Part shown: positions 41,266 through 53,655 of the stretch, piece after piece
Numbering within the stretch: position 1 is the first letter of the stretch
Layout of the letters: every line of letters begins with the position of its first letter
NCBI GenBank assembly: GCA_963682025.1
Contig: OY821518.1
Coordinates: 12,200,100-12,264,099, forward strand
DNA length: 64,000 bases
Origin: Cordilura impudica
Lineage: Eukaryota; Arthropoda; Insecta; Diptera; Scathophagidae
Reading direction: 5' to 3'
Notes under the pieces: generated by a model
Told to the model about the DNA's origin: nothing
What the model saw: the letters and a program-made list of their open reading frames with translations, nothing else
Database searches by the model: none
Program-made: the position numbers and the translations under genes

Positions 41266-43262
41266 TTTTCACTAAACAAGTACCATATCTTGAAAAGTAC
41301 ATTTACTTACAAAATTAGCTCCTCTTAAAAAAGTACGTGTTCTTAAAGAAGTGCCTTTTGCTAAATATTACATTTTCTTAAAAAAGTACCTTCTCTAAAA
41401 ATGGTACAATTTCTTAAAAAACTGGCTTTTCTTGAGAAGTATCTTTTCTTAAAAAATTACATTCTCTTAGCAACTAACTTTTCTTCAAATAATACATTTA
41501 CTTAAAAAATAAAAAACTGAATTTTCATAAAATAAATACCTTTTCTTAAAAAGTCCTTTTTTAAAAGTGTATTTGTAAAAAAGTAAAATTTTTAAATAAA
41601 CAAATTTTCTATTAAAAGTGAATTTTCTTAGAAAAGTGAATTTTCTTACAAAAGTACATTTTCTTAGAAAAATACATTTTCTTAAGAGTTACTTTTCCTT
41701 ATGTGAGTACCTTTTGCTAAAAAGTACCTTTTGTTAAAAAACGTGCTTTTTCTTAAAATAGTACATTTTCTTAAATAAGTACCTTTTCTTAAAAAATTTC
41801 TTTCAGTTAGAAAGTACCCTTTCTTCAAATGGCACATTTACTTCAAAAAATGAATTTTCTTAAAAAGTACCTTTCCTACAAAATAAGAAAGTACACTTTC
41901 TAAAAACAGTACCTTTTCTAAAAGAAGTGTTTTTTTTTAAGTGGCATTCCTTAAAATTGTACCTTTTCTTAAAAAAGTACATTTTCTTAAAAATTTACCT
42001 TTTCTTAAAAAAACACCTTTATTTTAAAAAAGTACCTTTCTTTAAAAAAAGTAAATTTACTATTAAAAGTAAATTTTCTTCAAAAAGTACATTTTCTTCA
42101 AAAAGTACCTTTTCTTAAAAAAGTGCCCTTTCTTTAAATAGTACATTTACTTAAAAATGTACCTTTTCCTAAAAAAGTACAATTGCTAAAAAATAAAAAA
42201 GTACATTTTCTTAAAATAATACTTTTTCTTAAAAAAGTCTTTTTTTTTAAGTTTCATTTCTTACAATAGTACCTTTTGCTACAAAAAAGTACCTTCTGTT
42301 AAAAAAGTGTCTTTTCTTAAAATAGTACATTTTCATGAAAAAATACCTTTTCTTAAAAAAGTCCCTTTTTTAAATGCCATTCCTTAAAAATTTACCTTTT
42401 ATAAAAAGTACATTTTCCTAAAAATTTAACTTTTCTGAAAACAACACCTTTATTTTAAAAAAGTACCTTTTCTTAAAAAAGTAAATTTTCTATTAAAATT
42501 TAATTTTCTTTTGCTAAAAAAGTACCGTTTGTTAAAAAAAAGTGCCCTTTCTTCAAATAGTACATTTTCTTTAAAAGGTACCTTTTCTTAAAAAAGTAAA
42601 TTTCCTTAAAAATTTATCTTTTCTTAAAACAACACCTTTTTCTAAAAAGTACATTTTCTTAAAAAAAAAGTCAATATTCTATTAAAAGTAAATTTTCTTC
42701 AAAAAGCACATTTTCTTCAAAAAGTACCTTTTCTTAAAAAAGTACCCTTTCTTCAGATAGTACATTTACTTAAAAATGTACCTTTTCCTAAAAAAGTACA
42801 ATTTCTAAAAAATAAAAAACTACATTTTCTTTAAAAAGTACCTTTTCTTAAAAAAGTAAATTTTTTTTTTAAATAAAAAAGTATTTTCTTGAAATAAATA
42901 CCTTTTCTTAAAGAAGTCCTTTTTTAAAGTGTCATTCCTTAGAATTGTACATTTTCTTAAAAAAGTACATTTGCTTAAAAATTAACTTTTCTGAAATCAG
43001 TACCTTTTGTTAAAAAAAGTCCATTTTCTTAAAAAAAAAACACGTTTTCTTAAAACAGTGCAGGTAAAAAAGTACCTGTTTTTAAAAAATACATTTTCTT
43101 AGAAAAGTACATTTCCTTAAGTATATTTTTTCTTGAAAATATACCTTTTCTTAAAGTGGTACTTTATTAAAAAGTATATTTTCTTAAAATAGAACCTTTT
43201 CTTAAAACATATTTAAAAAAAAGTACCTACTATTTAAATAAACACCTTTTCTTTTCAAAGTG
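41266..43262 (+). repeat. ~2 kb degenerate minisatellite, unit ~16-18 bp
   Basis: A continuous array of units close to AAAAAGTACCTTTTCTTA, alternating with AAAAAGTACATTTTCTTA, roughly a hundred copies with many small indels. Some higher-order repetition is visible: the block with TATTAAAAGTAAATTTTCTTCA, shown here only by position (about 42062 and 42672), recurs. The 63-codon frame at 41927-42118 is an artefact of the repeat. Confidence 0.92.
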
Positions 43263-44186
43263 TATTTCCACTGGCGACTTAGATGCCTCATGAAGAAGAC
43301 TGAGGAAAAATAATATTGAGCAAAAAATTCTTTTAGTATAAATTCTAGATAGAAGATTTATTTTTTTTTTCAACTAAGAAATTCTTTACAAATAAGCGCT
43401 TCTTTGCTTAATCTTTATATCAGTTTTTTTTTTAAATAAATTTAAATTTGGCTTCAAGAAGTATTTGAAAGAAAGGCTTGGTTAAAAGCAACTCCCAGTC
43501 ATATAAAGGACGCACATTAAGAATAGCTTTTAAGAAACTGCCAAATTGCATAAAAGAGAAACGCAGGTCTAAATAGTCTGTTGTCTGCATAAGAAATGAG
43601 AGAACTAATGTTGTAATGTGATACAATGGGTTAAATATCCAGTAATCTAGAAAACAAAATGTATATCCAATTTTATTATATTGAAAACAAAGCTACAGAT
43701 CGAAAATTGCAAAATCGATATGAACTAAAATGATGTTAATAATTATCTAAGTTATTATATTTGGAGTAATGTTTAAAGCAATGTTAAAGTTTATATAGAC
43801 TAAATGCTAGTACTATTTTCGTGATTATAGTAAAAACGAATTACTTTCTAAATTACAATGAATAACATGTTTCCTAAAGTTCTAGCATTTTTATCTTACT
43901 CTTCATTAACTAATTAGAAGAACATTTTAGTCATCGTGTTCTGCATGGTAGTGCTAAATTTCTTATTTATGCTTCCCATTATCTATTATAAATTAACTAA
44001 AATAAAACATATGAAGAAATGTACTATATAGTGGTGATCTTTTTCTGAAAGTCAATCAAATTTATGATAAAATAACCAAAGAGAAAAGATAAATTAACTT
44101 CTTCTAATATTTTAACTATTTGAAAGTACGTTTAACTCTCGTGTTATTATTTCATTAGTTGTAGTTCCGATTATCTACTGATATAG
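43263..44186. other. no feature recognised
   Basis: AT-rich. The minus-strand frame at 43432-43626 (64 codons) has a less repetitive composition than most, but no family I recognise. Confidence 0.4.
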
Positions 44187-47145
44187 GATTAAATGAACTT
44201 AATGTTAGTATTTTTTTCTGAATCTGATTATAAAGTATTTTATAAAGTACTTTAACTGAAGTTATCTTTTAAACAAGAACTATTATGAAAACACGTGAAC
44301 ATAAAGAACCTAAAAGAATTAAATTTAGTAACATGTACATTCTGTATCCGTATTCTGTTATTTAGTAATAAATGGAACTTTTTCGGCTTATAAAAGTCTT
44401 TAGAACTAATTTTCGTTGTTAGTGGCATTTTCAGATTTTTTTGAGTAGTTTTCCATAATTTATTAAATTGAATCATTGACACCAAAGTTTTCAAATATGC
44501 ATTGCTGTACATAATATCAATATTGAATTCCTAATAATTAAATATTTCATTATTATTGTACCCTCCACATCACCGAAATATGGCCCTATGCTCCTTGTAG
44601 GAGAAAAATGAAGAAATATATATATATATACATATATGGGGCGTTTCATGTCAAGTGCACCAACTTTTGAAACCGATGTCTTCCGATCGGGATGAAATTT
44701 GCACCAAGGTTAGTCCTATTGGATAGTAGTTTAGGCACAATTTTTCAATACGATCGGTCCAGATCTCTCTGAGTTAGAGGGGATCAAAATTTGACATTTT
44801 TGCCAAACAGGTGTTTTTTCTCATCCATATAACTTATTACCTATTGTTCTTAGAAAATTTCCTCCCAAATAGTTTAGATAGCTATTTCTTCAATATTTCG
44901 GAAAAAAGTACTTAAAAAAAAAAAAAATTTGTATACTTTTTTTTTTTCTAAATTAAAGCATTTTTTGCCTTTATTTTCAAAAAGGGCATTTTTTTTTTTT
45001 TTTCATAAGAAAGCTTAGGATTTTTCCTTTAAGAGCTTTTTGGTCGCTTAGTGGGATGGGAGTGGGATATCTATCAAAATAAATGTTTTGTAACTCAAGA
45101 CAACGGTTTTTCAATTTTTCACAAATGAACTATTTTGAATTTTTTCTTATTTGTGTCTAAAACCTTACAAATAAAACTTATACTGAGAAACTAGACAAAT
45201 TAACCTTTCCGAAGGTATGTAAAATACCTTCATAACATAACAGAAGAGAATGGTTATCTGTAACCTGAAAGAGTTATTTGCAACATTTCAATCTGAACAC
45301 GAGGATGTTAGAATTGGCTTCACGAAATTAACCCAAATGAAGCCAAAAAATTGCGTTTTGGCAGAAAGCAGCGGAACTCGCACAGTATGCGTTTGCATTT
45401 AGCATGAAAATGTTAAACTGATGTTGAAGGAAATCAACTTAAAGTGATTTAACAGATGATTCTGCAGAAGATTTACACGATTACCGCGATTGCCTTAAAT
45501 TGACTATGTGTCCTAATGCAACAACTTCTTGCCACTTAGGTGAATGTACCAATTGCCCGAAGTAAAAAAATTGCAGCGAAGTATAGCCTCCAGTGCTCTC
45601 ATCAAGATCGCATCTTAGATGCGACTGCTTTATTCCATTGGGCAAAGAGTTATTGTAAAGAAACTAAAATAGTTTTTAGTAGCAAAGAGGATCATCAGGA
45701 AACATTGAAAACACTGAAGAGCAGATTCGATGCTGCGGTAACAATCGATGCCACCGCTCAATACCATGGTTTTATACCGCTTGTCGATGGAAGACTCAAG
45801 TTGAAATAGTTTTCTGCCTCTTTTCAATGCGATTTCTTTCCAAAGACAACAAATAAACCAGCAGCGAAATCAACAGCTGAACCTAGTAACGCCAAGAAAG
45901 GATTGACAAAAAAACGCAGTAAATAAAGGCGACAAAAAAGCTGGATGAAAGACTGGGTATTTAAAAATTTACAAGACTTAAATGCTTCATCAGCTACAAT
46001 AAATTAAGTATAATAAAAATAGTTATGATATAAATGGATCTAATGCAATTAAGATTAAATTTTAATAAATTATTTATCTTTTTATTTTTAATATTATTAT
46101 TATTATACATTAATTTAATTATTATTAAAAATAAATAAAAAATAATAATTTTTCAACATTTCTATAGAAAAAAAGCGATTTTTTTCATGAGGTTAACATA
46201 TTCTGGGTATTACAGTATCGAGGGTATGAAATTTTAGTTAGGTATGTTACATACCTTCGGAAAGGTTAATTTGTCTAGTTTCTCAGTATAAGTTTTATTT
46301 GTAAGGTTTTAGACACAAATAAGAAAAAATTCAAAATAGTTCATTTGTGAAAAATTGAAAAACCGTTGTCTTGAGTTACAAAACATTTATTTTGATAGAT
46401 ATCCCACTCCCATCCCACTAAGCGACCAAAAAGCTCTTAAAGGAAAAATCCTAAGCTTTCTTATGAAAAAAAAAAAAAAAATGCCCTTTTTGAAAATAAA
46501 GGCCAAAAAATGCTTTAATTTAGCAAAAAAAAAAAAGTCTACAATTTTTTTTTTTTTAAAGTATTTTTTTCCGAAATAATGAAGAAATATCTTGTTGAAA
46601 AATTGTGTCTAAACTACTATCCAATAGGACTAACCTTGGTGCAAATTTCATCCCGATCGGAAGACATCGGTTTCAAAAGTTGGTGCACTTGACATGAAAC
46701 GCCCCATATATGTATATATATATATATTTCTTCATTTTTCTCCTACAAGGAGCATAGGGCCATATTTCGGTGATGTGGAGGGTACAATAATAATAAAATA
46801 TTTAATTATTAGGAATTCAATATTGATATTATGTACAGCAATGCATATTTGAAAACTTTGGTGTCAATGATTCAATTTAATAAATTATGGAAAACTACTC
46901 AAAAAAATCTGAAAATGCCACTAACAACGAAAATTAGTTCTAAAGACTTTTATAAGCCGAAAAAGTTCCATTTATTACTAAATAGCAGAATACGGATACA
47001 GAATGTACATGTTACTAAATTTAATTCTTTTAGGTTCTTTATGTTCACGTGTTTTCATAATAGTTCTTGTTTAAAAGATAACTTCAGTTAAAGTACTTTA
47101 TAAAATACTTTATAATCAGATTCAGAAAAAAATACTAACATTAAG

Positions 47146-47148
<3 letters not shown>
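44187..47148. mobile_element. large palindromic element: ~1 kb inverted arms around a ~1 kb coding spacer
   Basis: Left arm about 44187-45225 and right arm about 46240-47148 are near-identical inverted copies, from TGAACTTAATGTTAGTA outward to AACCTTTCCGAAGGTATGT inward. The same 86-codon frame occurs in both (44252-44512 minus, 46831-47091 plus) with one residue different, reflecting arm identity rather than a gene. The right arm lacks ~160 bases present in the left (about 44740-44900). The spacer encodes remnants of a multicopy insect protein. Long inverted arms around a coding core suggest a DNA transposon with long inverted repeats. No target duplication was found; the right edge runs into an AT microsatellite. 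Confidence 0.8.
45310..45925 (+). pseudogene. uncharacterised insect multicopy protein, internally deleted
   Basis: The spacer of the palindrome reads GFTKLTQMKPKNCVLAESSG, TRTVCVCI, HENVKLMLKEIN, then a frameshift to LHDYRDCLKLTMCPN and CHLGECTNCPK. This matches the Cys-rich middle of a protein family seen in many copies in arthropod genomes. From 45600 it continues with RILDATALFHWAKSYCKETK, LKSRFDAAVTIDATAQYHGF and IPLVDGRLKL, the C-terminal region of the same family, so the central part appears deleted. The family centre has spaced acidic residues that could be a DDE-type active site; that is inference, and it is missing here. Distinct from the pseudogene at 35012-36609. Confidence 0.65.

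Positions 47149-47178
<30 letters not shown>
47149..47178. repeat. AT dinucleotide microsatellite
   Basis: About 15 TA units directly at the outer edge of the palindromic element's right arm. Confidence 0.9.
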
Positions 47179-47180
<2 letters not shown>

Positions 47181-47640
47181 CCGTTTATCTCTTCAAATCA
47201 CGGTCATTCACAAAATAAATCATATACCTAAGTAAAATTAAAATAATATTTTTTTTTCATTATGTCAAGCAAGTTGTTTTTGAAAATGGGGTTAATGGGG
47301 CGTCATTGAACAAGATATGACCTATAATGTCGAGACACCTCTAAATAATGCTATAAAATTTCATATAAAAAACTAAAAAATAGTGAAAAATGTTTATACG
47401 TAACAGAAGACGTGCATATACACTCTGTTGCAATAATATAAATCCACATAAAAGCCTAGTGATTTTGCTCCTATTATTTGAAATTCTGGGTTGGTTTTTT
47501 TTTACAGTAAATACTCATTTCTAATTGAATTTGACAAGAAAAAATTTTATAAGATCATTGCTCATTAACGTAACTTTTTTCTACGCTATGAGCACTTTTC
47601 GCTCTTGCATTTCTATAAATCCATCAGCTGTTTGAAGATA
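47179..47640. other. probable 5' end region of a Tc1-like element
   Basis: CACTCTGTTGCAATAATATA at about 47420 precedes the transposase relic and could belong to its left end, but no matching inverted end was found. Confidence 0.35.
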
Positions 47641-47660
47641 AGATTTCAATATTTTTGTCT

Positions 47661-48520
47661 ATGCCACGTGCAAAAAAATAACAGATTTAGAAAAAGGGGA
47701 GATAATTGCCTTAAAATCTGAAGGTAGTGGTGTTAGTCAAATTTCTTGAAAAATTGGTCCAAGTCCAAGTGCAATCCTGATAGTTACGGTTTTGCAAAAC
47801 GCTGTGGCAGAAACAGAAAGCTAGGTGGTAGTGATGAACGGAGCTGTAGGCAAATTGCTGCACTTTGCTTAGACAAACAGTGTGGCGAGCTCCTAAACGA
47901 AATCCCAAGATCATCCGGGACAGAATGATGAATGCTCCGCGAATTTTAAAGAGGCATATTGATGCACGAATGAAATTTGCTGAAGAATGTATCGGAACAG
48001 ACTAGAGCTCGGTAAGCTTTTTCTAACTAAATGTTATTTTATTGCTTTTTAAAACAAACTTTTTTTCATGTTATCTTTTCTGATGAGAAGCTGAGAGCCG
48101 CGATTTTTCTCTCGTCGTAATTTTGGTGGTGGCGGCGGCTTAATGATCTGGGAGGCTCTTTCTTCAAGTCAAACACTAAAATTCAAAAAGTTGCATCTAA
48201 AATAAACAGTAAAGCCTATGTAAAAGTCTTACGTGGCAGTCTCCTTAGTTTTTTTAGTACGAATACTGCAAAAAATTGGATATACCAACAGGACAGGAGG
48301 GAAAAAAAAGCTAGGTTTTCAGCCAATAACATAAAGCTTTTATCCTGGCCAGTATGCTCTCCCAATTTAAATCCAATGAAAACGTATGGGGCATATTAGT
48401 ACGAAGGATTTACGCTGATAATCACAAGATCGATAGATACGTCAAGATACGTCAAGCCATTATCAAAGAATGGAACAATTTGGATGCCAAAAATCTTTAG
48501 CTTTAAGTATGATTAAGAGA
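47661..48520 (+). pseudogene. Tc1/Tc3-like transposase, heavily degraded
   Basis: The start MPRAKKITDLEKGEIIALKS (from about 47661, with upstream variation) and EGSGVSQIS are the N-terminal helix-turn-helix of Tc3-like transposases. FFSRRNFGGGGGLMIWEALS-type residues at about 48105 correspond to the (R)HGGGGVMVWGAFS block. NENVWGILVRRIYADNHKID at about 48370 is the region after the catalytic Glu, and IIKEWNNLDAKNL closes the gene. The catalytic Asp/Glu blocks themselves are mostly deleted or mutated. Many stops. Confidence 0.75.
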
Positions 48521-49389
48521 ATTTTCAAACTAATTCAGTGTAAATGAAAAGAAATAAACTATTAATTAACAGTAAAATTAAATATGCCTTTATTTGTCAT
48601 ACTGGATATATAAAAAAGCAACAGGAAAAACTACGCTATATGAAAACAAGCAAAAAAAAAAAAGTACTGTTAGGAAAAACTCATCGATTCAAAACTTTTC
48701 TACAAAATTGACTTAGGCGAAAGACTAAACTTTCATGGAAAAAACATATAAATAATAAAATTATAAACATCTTTGTAGGATTTATATTTACTAGTAACAA
48801 ATGTTTTGTCCAGGTTATCTTGTTTGATGAGTGAAAGTTCAATCTGGACTGTCCAGATGGATTCCATGGGTATTGGAAAGATATACGCAAGTCAAACGCT
48901 AGAAATTTCAGACATTAACACGAAGCTTCTGTCGTGGCCAGCAAGCTCTCCGAATTTACATCCAATGGAAAAGTGTGAGGAATATTAGCACGAAAAATTT
49001 ACGCTGATAATCACCATAACAACATAATTGTAGAGCTACGTCAAGCCATTATCGAAGAATGGAACAATTTGGATGCAAATTTGTCTTTAGTTTTAAGTAT
49101 GGATAAAAGAATTTTCACACTTATTCGGTGTAAGTGAAAACAAATAAACTATTAATTAAAAGTAAAGTTGAATATTCCTTTATTTCTCATACTGGATTTA
49201 TAGAAATGCAACAGGAAAAACTACACTTTATGAAAACAAATAAAAAATTACTGTTAGGAAGAACTCGTCGCGTCAAAACTTTCCTACAAAATTGACTTAG
49301 AAGAAAGACTAAACTTTCATGGAAAAAACATATCCGAAATTTCGTTAGAAATAATAAAATTATAAACATCTTTGTAGGACTTATAGTTA
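48521..49389 (+). repeat. tandem duplication of the Tc1-like 3' end
   Basis: About 48340-48800 and 48905-49389 are diverged direct repeats. Both hold the YADNH...IIEEWNNLDA coding end, ACTATTAATTAA, GCAACAGGAAAAACTAC, CTACAAAATTGACTTAG, AGACTAAACTTTCATGG and AAACATCTTTGTAGGA. The second unit also keeps a piece of the middle domain (FDE.KFNLDCPDGFHGYWKD, about 48822-48885) that is missing from the first. Confidence 0.75.
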
Positions 49390-49450
49390 CTAGTATAGCC
49401 CAGCAATCGAAACTCGAGTGCAAATTCTAGGAAATATTTTTTCATTCAAT
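49390..49450 (-). mobile_element. Helitron-like repeat H8, 3'-end fragment
   Basis: CTAG at 49390 followed by the family's hairpin (TCGAAACTCGAG) and CAAATTCTAGGAAAT. About 60 bases only. Confidence 0.65.
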
Positions 49451-49544
49451 TTTTTTTCAATATTTTTTTCAAAAATCATGATTTCGGGTAAAATAACTTG
49501 TTATATAAATAGAATGGGGCGCCATTACGACTAAGGTCAGTATA
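49451..49544. other. short spacer, no feature seen
   Basis: AT-rich joint between two Helitron-like copies. Confidence 0.4.
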
Positions 49545-49914
49545 TCTATAATATTAATAGGCAAGGCGATTTCTTGTGACCGATGCTTTGTTCTACCATT
49601 TTATCCCGATTTTAACCAAACTTATATTATTTGAAAAGTGTTTCTTTTTAGCCGATTTGCAGATTTTTAAATATCTTCCTTTATTTTGAGTAAATTGCAT
49701 TTAAAGTTGCTACTAACACATACATAAAATTATACAATAATATGTGTGCGTTTATTAAATTTGTTAATGTGTTTGTAATAAAAATGAGTTTGTTTTTTTG
49801 TGTTGATTTGTGACTTGGCTATAATTGATTAGCATACCTTTAGGGTCTTAATTTAATGAAAAAATAAAATTTCCTAGAATTTGCACTCGAATTTCGAGGG
49901 CTGGAATCTGCTAG
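49545..49914 (+). mobile_element. Helitron-like repeat H9, full length
   Basis: 370 bp, TCTATAATATTAATAGGC at 49545 (preceded by A) to GGCTGGAATCTGCTAG at 49914 (followed by T). A clean A|T insertion and a good reference copy. Confidence 0.88.
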
Positions 49915-51033
49915 TTTTTATTAATACATTTTTAAAAAACACTGTTAGAGAAATGGTGATTTCACGTAAATATAAAGCGTTGATAGTAGAATAAGATAGC
50001 ATACATAACCCAAATCGTTCTTAAGTCAACTTAGGCGGTTATCACTTGTGACCATAGATATATACAAAATTTATGAATATTTAAATGAGTCTAAAGGTAT
50101 GCTAATCAATTTTAGCAATTCACAATTAAACACAGGGCGTGTGATATACAATTTAAATCATTAGCATTAACAGGGTGTAACGAATTATTTTACATATTTT
50201 ATTTTATTTAATTTAATATATTTTTAAAACATATTATGCATAAATTTTATCATTCTCTGTTTCTCCTCCATGTGAACTATAACTATGCCAAATCTCAAAC
50301 TCCTTCGTGCCCGCATTTTGCTTAAAAAGGGAATGAAAACTTTTCCTTCACGTATTAATATATATAGATGTAACAAACTGTCTCGATGCATACACACACT
50401 TTTTTATTAGCTTCCTGTTTTTTTTCCTTTTTTGTAGATATGAACGAATCGTTTATCGTTGAGATTAAGAGAATATATAAGATTGCCTTCAATTAAATAA
50501 AGCACGAGAACAAAAAAAAATCTACTCATTATAATGATAAATCTAGCCTTTTTTGTCTCAGTGTTGACCACTTCAGTTTGTTTGGAACACAGATTCCACA
50601 TAAGATTCACATAACCGAATTTAACACTCTAACTTGTTTTTAATATAAATTGACAAATCGATTCATATATTTCATATGTTTTGCGTTCATACAAACATTT
50701 TAATAAAATTGGATTCACATCAGACTATTTAATCATTATTTTATTTTTCTCAGTGCTTAAACAGAATTAGACAAAATTAAAGTTATTTCTGACCCATTAT
50801 GTCTAATCTACATAAAGCTTTATAATAATCCCTCTTAAACGTATCATGATAAAATTTATCTCATTATTATGTACATATGTCAGATATTGAATACAGAAAT
50901 TGAAAATCAATTTGCATAAATATTAGACAGATTAAATTCGAGAAAACAAAAATCAAAGTTGTGTAAATTAATTGTTAATAAATGCAGATAAATACCAAAA
51001 CGTGCAAAATAAATGTAAAAAAAAAATTATATG
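49915..51033. other. AT-rich DNA with one Helitron-like scrap
   Basis: About 50092-50137 (AAAGGTATGCTAATCAATTT, then CAATTCACAATTAAACAC) is a piece of the Helitron-like family in minus orientation. Nothing else is recognised. A run of ten A at 51017-51026 is the minus-strand Pol III terminator of the following tRNA. Confidence 0.5.
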
Positions 51034-51106
51034 TGTTTCCGCCCGGGATCGAACCGGGGGCCTTCCGCGTGTTAGGCGGATGTGATAACCACTACACCAC
51101 GGAAAC
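51034..51106 (-). tRNA. tRNA-Val (anticodon AAC), second copy
   Basis: Identical over all 73 bases to 39398-39470, starting at 51106 on the minus strand with anticodon AAC at 51073-51071. Perfect acceptor, anticodon and T stems; A and B boxes intact; T-run terminator 8 bases downstream. The flanks are unrelated to the first copy. Confidence 0.98.
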
Positions 51107-51507
51107 TCATATTGAAGTTCGGACAAAATACTTATTTATATACAAACGAAATAGTTTATTCAATGCTCTATATAAGATTACATATTTATATTTAAACATC
51201 ACACACGCAACAACAAGTTTAAACAACACGACACACACCTTTATATAGGCCGAGCAACTTAGGACGTTGTTGTTAATACCTGCACAGATTTTCATAAATA
51301 AATTTTTAAAATATTTTGATTTGTTATGTTCGTTTCATATCTTATGTAGTGTGCCGACTTAATGAACAAATCAAAATGACAAAAACAATACCTACTTCTT
51401 ATCATTCCATAGATTGTTCAACTGCTTATACAACTTACTGATAATTAATACTATTTTTGTTAATTTATTTCTATTTTCTTTATGATACTTAATTATATGC
51501 GCTATTT
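51107..51507. other. no feature recognised
   Basis: 5' flank of the tRNA gene; AT-rich. The frame at 50982-51248 crosses the tRNA and is not coding. Confidence 0.4.
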
Positions 51508-52296
51508 ATACCCTATACCACTATGTGGTTTGGGTATACTGACTTTGTGCTGCTGTTTGTAACAACCAAAATTATTCGTCCTAGACCCATCTTTAATTAT
51601 ACCGATCGACTCAGAATCACTTTTTAAGTCGAAGTAGCAATGTCCGTCCGTCCGTCCATCTGTGAGTCCGTGTAAACCTTGTAATCAAACTACAGGTCGC
51701 AAATATGAATATATTTTGATGAACTTTGGTATATAAGCTTTCATCGGCCATGGGATGAACGCTATTGAAATTAGTGAGAATCAGTTTATTTTCAGACCTA
51801 GTCCCCATACAAATGACCCCTATGAAATCGACATAAATTGCCATAAGATCCAAATTATCATGTAGATCTCAGTCAAATTGGGTTTGTATGTGTTTCTTAC
51901 ATCCATTTATGAGTTATTCAAAAATAAACCCCATATGGCAATTCTTTGTCATAGGCCCCATATAGAGCTACTTCCCGATCTTAACTTAAATCTATCAAAA
52001 AACAAAAATGCTACACAGATTTTTCTCAAATTTGGTTTGTATTTATTTTTTCAAAATTTAAGTGACTTCGCCAAATATGGTCAGGATCGGTCCATATTTC
52101 GACCTAGTCCCCATATAAAAATAACATCCGATTTGAACTTTTTCATATCTGCAGCCAAAAAATTAATAATAATGCCACTCAAATTTGGTTTATGCTTATT
52201 TGCTATATCCAATTAGTTGGACCGAAGAGATAGGGTCTCTAAACCATGGTATAGGGTATCGTATAGTCGGGCTAGACTATAATTTTCTTATTTGTT
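51508..52296 (+). repeat. family B repeat, copy B6, near complete
   Basis: 789 bp, ATACCCTATACCACTATGTG at 51508 to TTCTTATTTGTT at 52296. The subterminal palindrome is decayed (GTCGGGCTAGAC). Uninterrupted. The recurrent frames in it are repeat artefacts. Confidence 0.82.
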
Positions 52297-53294
52297 TAAT
52301 TTGTATATAATTATATAATAATTGTTTTATGAATTAAAATAATTTATGTTATACAAAAATTCAATTAACAAAAACGATTTTGTGCAAGATCAAAACACTG
52401 ATAATAACAAATTTCATTTATAAAATATACGAGTACCACTATATTTTGCTGAATTTTTCAACCAAAATCGTTGGGGTTGTGTTTACAATATCGATTATTA
52501 TCCTAACTTTACGTACTACTTTAATTAAGTCTTGTTATAATTTTTTCAATTAAACATTAAATAATAAGACATCAAACGATACCACAATATTAAAACACCA
52601 GAGTAAAATATTTCAATTAGTTCAAAGTTATCCCGCTCATTTGATCTAACCACCCCACCACCACCATAACTAAATTAAGTGAAAACAATTTCTGCTCTTG
52701 CTAATATAATTTTTATCAACAAATATTTAATCTTAAAAAAAATAGAGCATATTAAATGAAAGAAAATAAATTAAATAAATATTATGTATGCATTTCATGC
52801 TTTGTTCATTCATATAAAATCATTCTTCCAACCACAAATGAATACCCAAAATTAAAGATATTCAAAAACTAAACATTCGGTCATGGTGAATGATTTTACA
52901 CCCTAATATCATATTGTTATGACAGCTTCTCTATTAAAATTTAATATTTTCAAAATAAGGAATAAAAATAGACTTTCTTTGGAGTAAAATGAAAAAGTTT
53001 TAGTAAAAAATTTGCATATAAAAAAATATTAAAAAAATGTACAAACAAATGTAGGTTTTTAATAAACAAAAAATATACGCTTAACAATTTTTCATAAATA
53101 TAATTACTCAGTGATGCCAATTTTTTCCAAGCAAAAAGCCTAAAACGGTACGCCAAAACTCATTAAAAAGCACCAAATTTGAATGAAACTTAAAAAAAAA
53201 ATTTTTTTTCATATTAATATTAAAAAACCTATGTATTATTTATATATTCGAAATTAATTTGTAGTTAAGAAGATAGTATTGTTTTAATATAAAA
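52297..53294. other. 1 kb AT-rich DNA, no gene recognised
   Basis: No repeat boundary or coding signal was found; the frame at 52950-53156 is low-complexity. Confidence 0.4.
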
Positions 53295-53655
53295 CTAGCA
53301 GATTCAAGCGCTCGAAATTCGATTTTTTTTTTTCATTTAATAAAGACCCTAAAGGTATGCTTCACAGTTCAACTCATTTTAAATGAAGAAAACAACTTAA
53401 CATATTAACACAAACACATTAACAAAATTAATGATCACACACATAGCATTGTGTAATTTTATTTATGTATTAGTAACAACTTTAAAAGATCATAACTCCA
53501 AAAAAATGTTCCAGACGATGAAAATTTGTAAATTTAGAAAACAGCTAAAAATAAATACCTTTCAAATGATAAATTTTTTTGTCAAAATCGGGGTAAAACT
53601 GTGAAACTTACATGGTCACAAGAAGTCGTCTTGCCTATTATTTAATATAATATAA
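53295..53655 (-). mobile_element. Helitron-like repeat H10, slightly decayed
   Basis: CTAGCAGATTCAAGCGCTCG at 53295; the 5' end is decayed to GCCTATTATTTAATATAAT near 53655. Shares GATCATAACTCCAAA and ACTGTGAAACTTA with H4. Confidence 0.8.

Noticed and set aside
41927..42118. Lys/Phe-rich 63-codon frame
   Set aside because: It is a translation of the minisatellite unit.
43432..43626. Minus-strand 64-codon frame of fairly normal composition
   Set aside because: No start context, splice sites or family resemblance could be supported.
44252..44512. 86-codon frame present twice, nearly identical (also 46831-47091)
   Set aside because: The duplication is explained by the inverted arms; composition is ordinary AT-rich, and nothing suggests a real protein.
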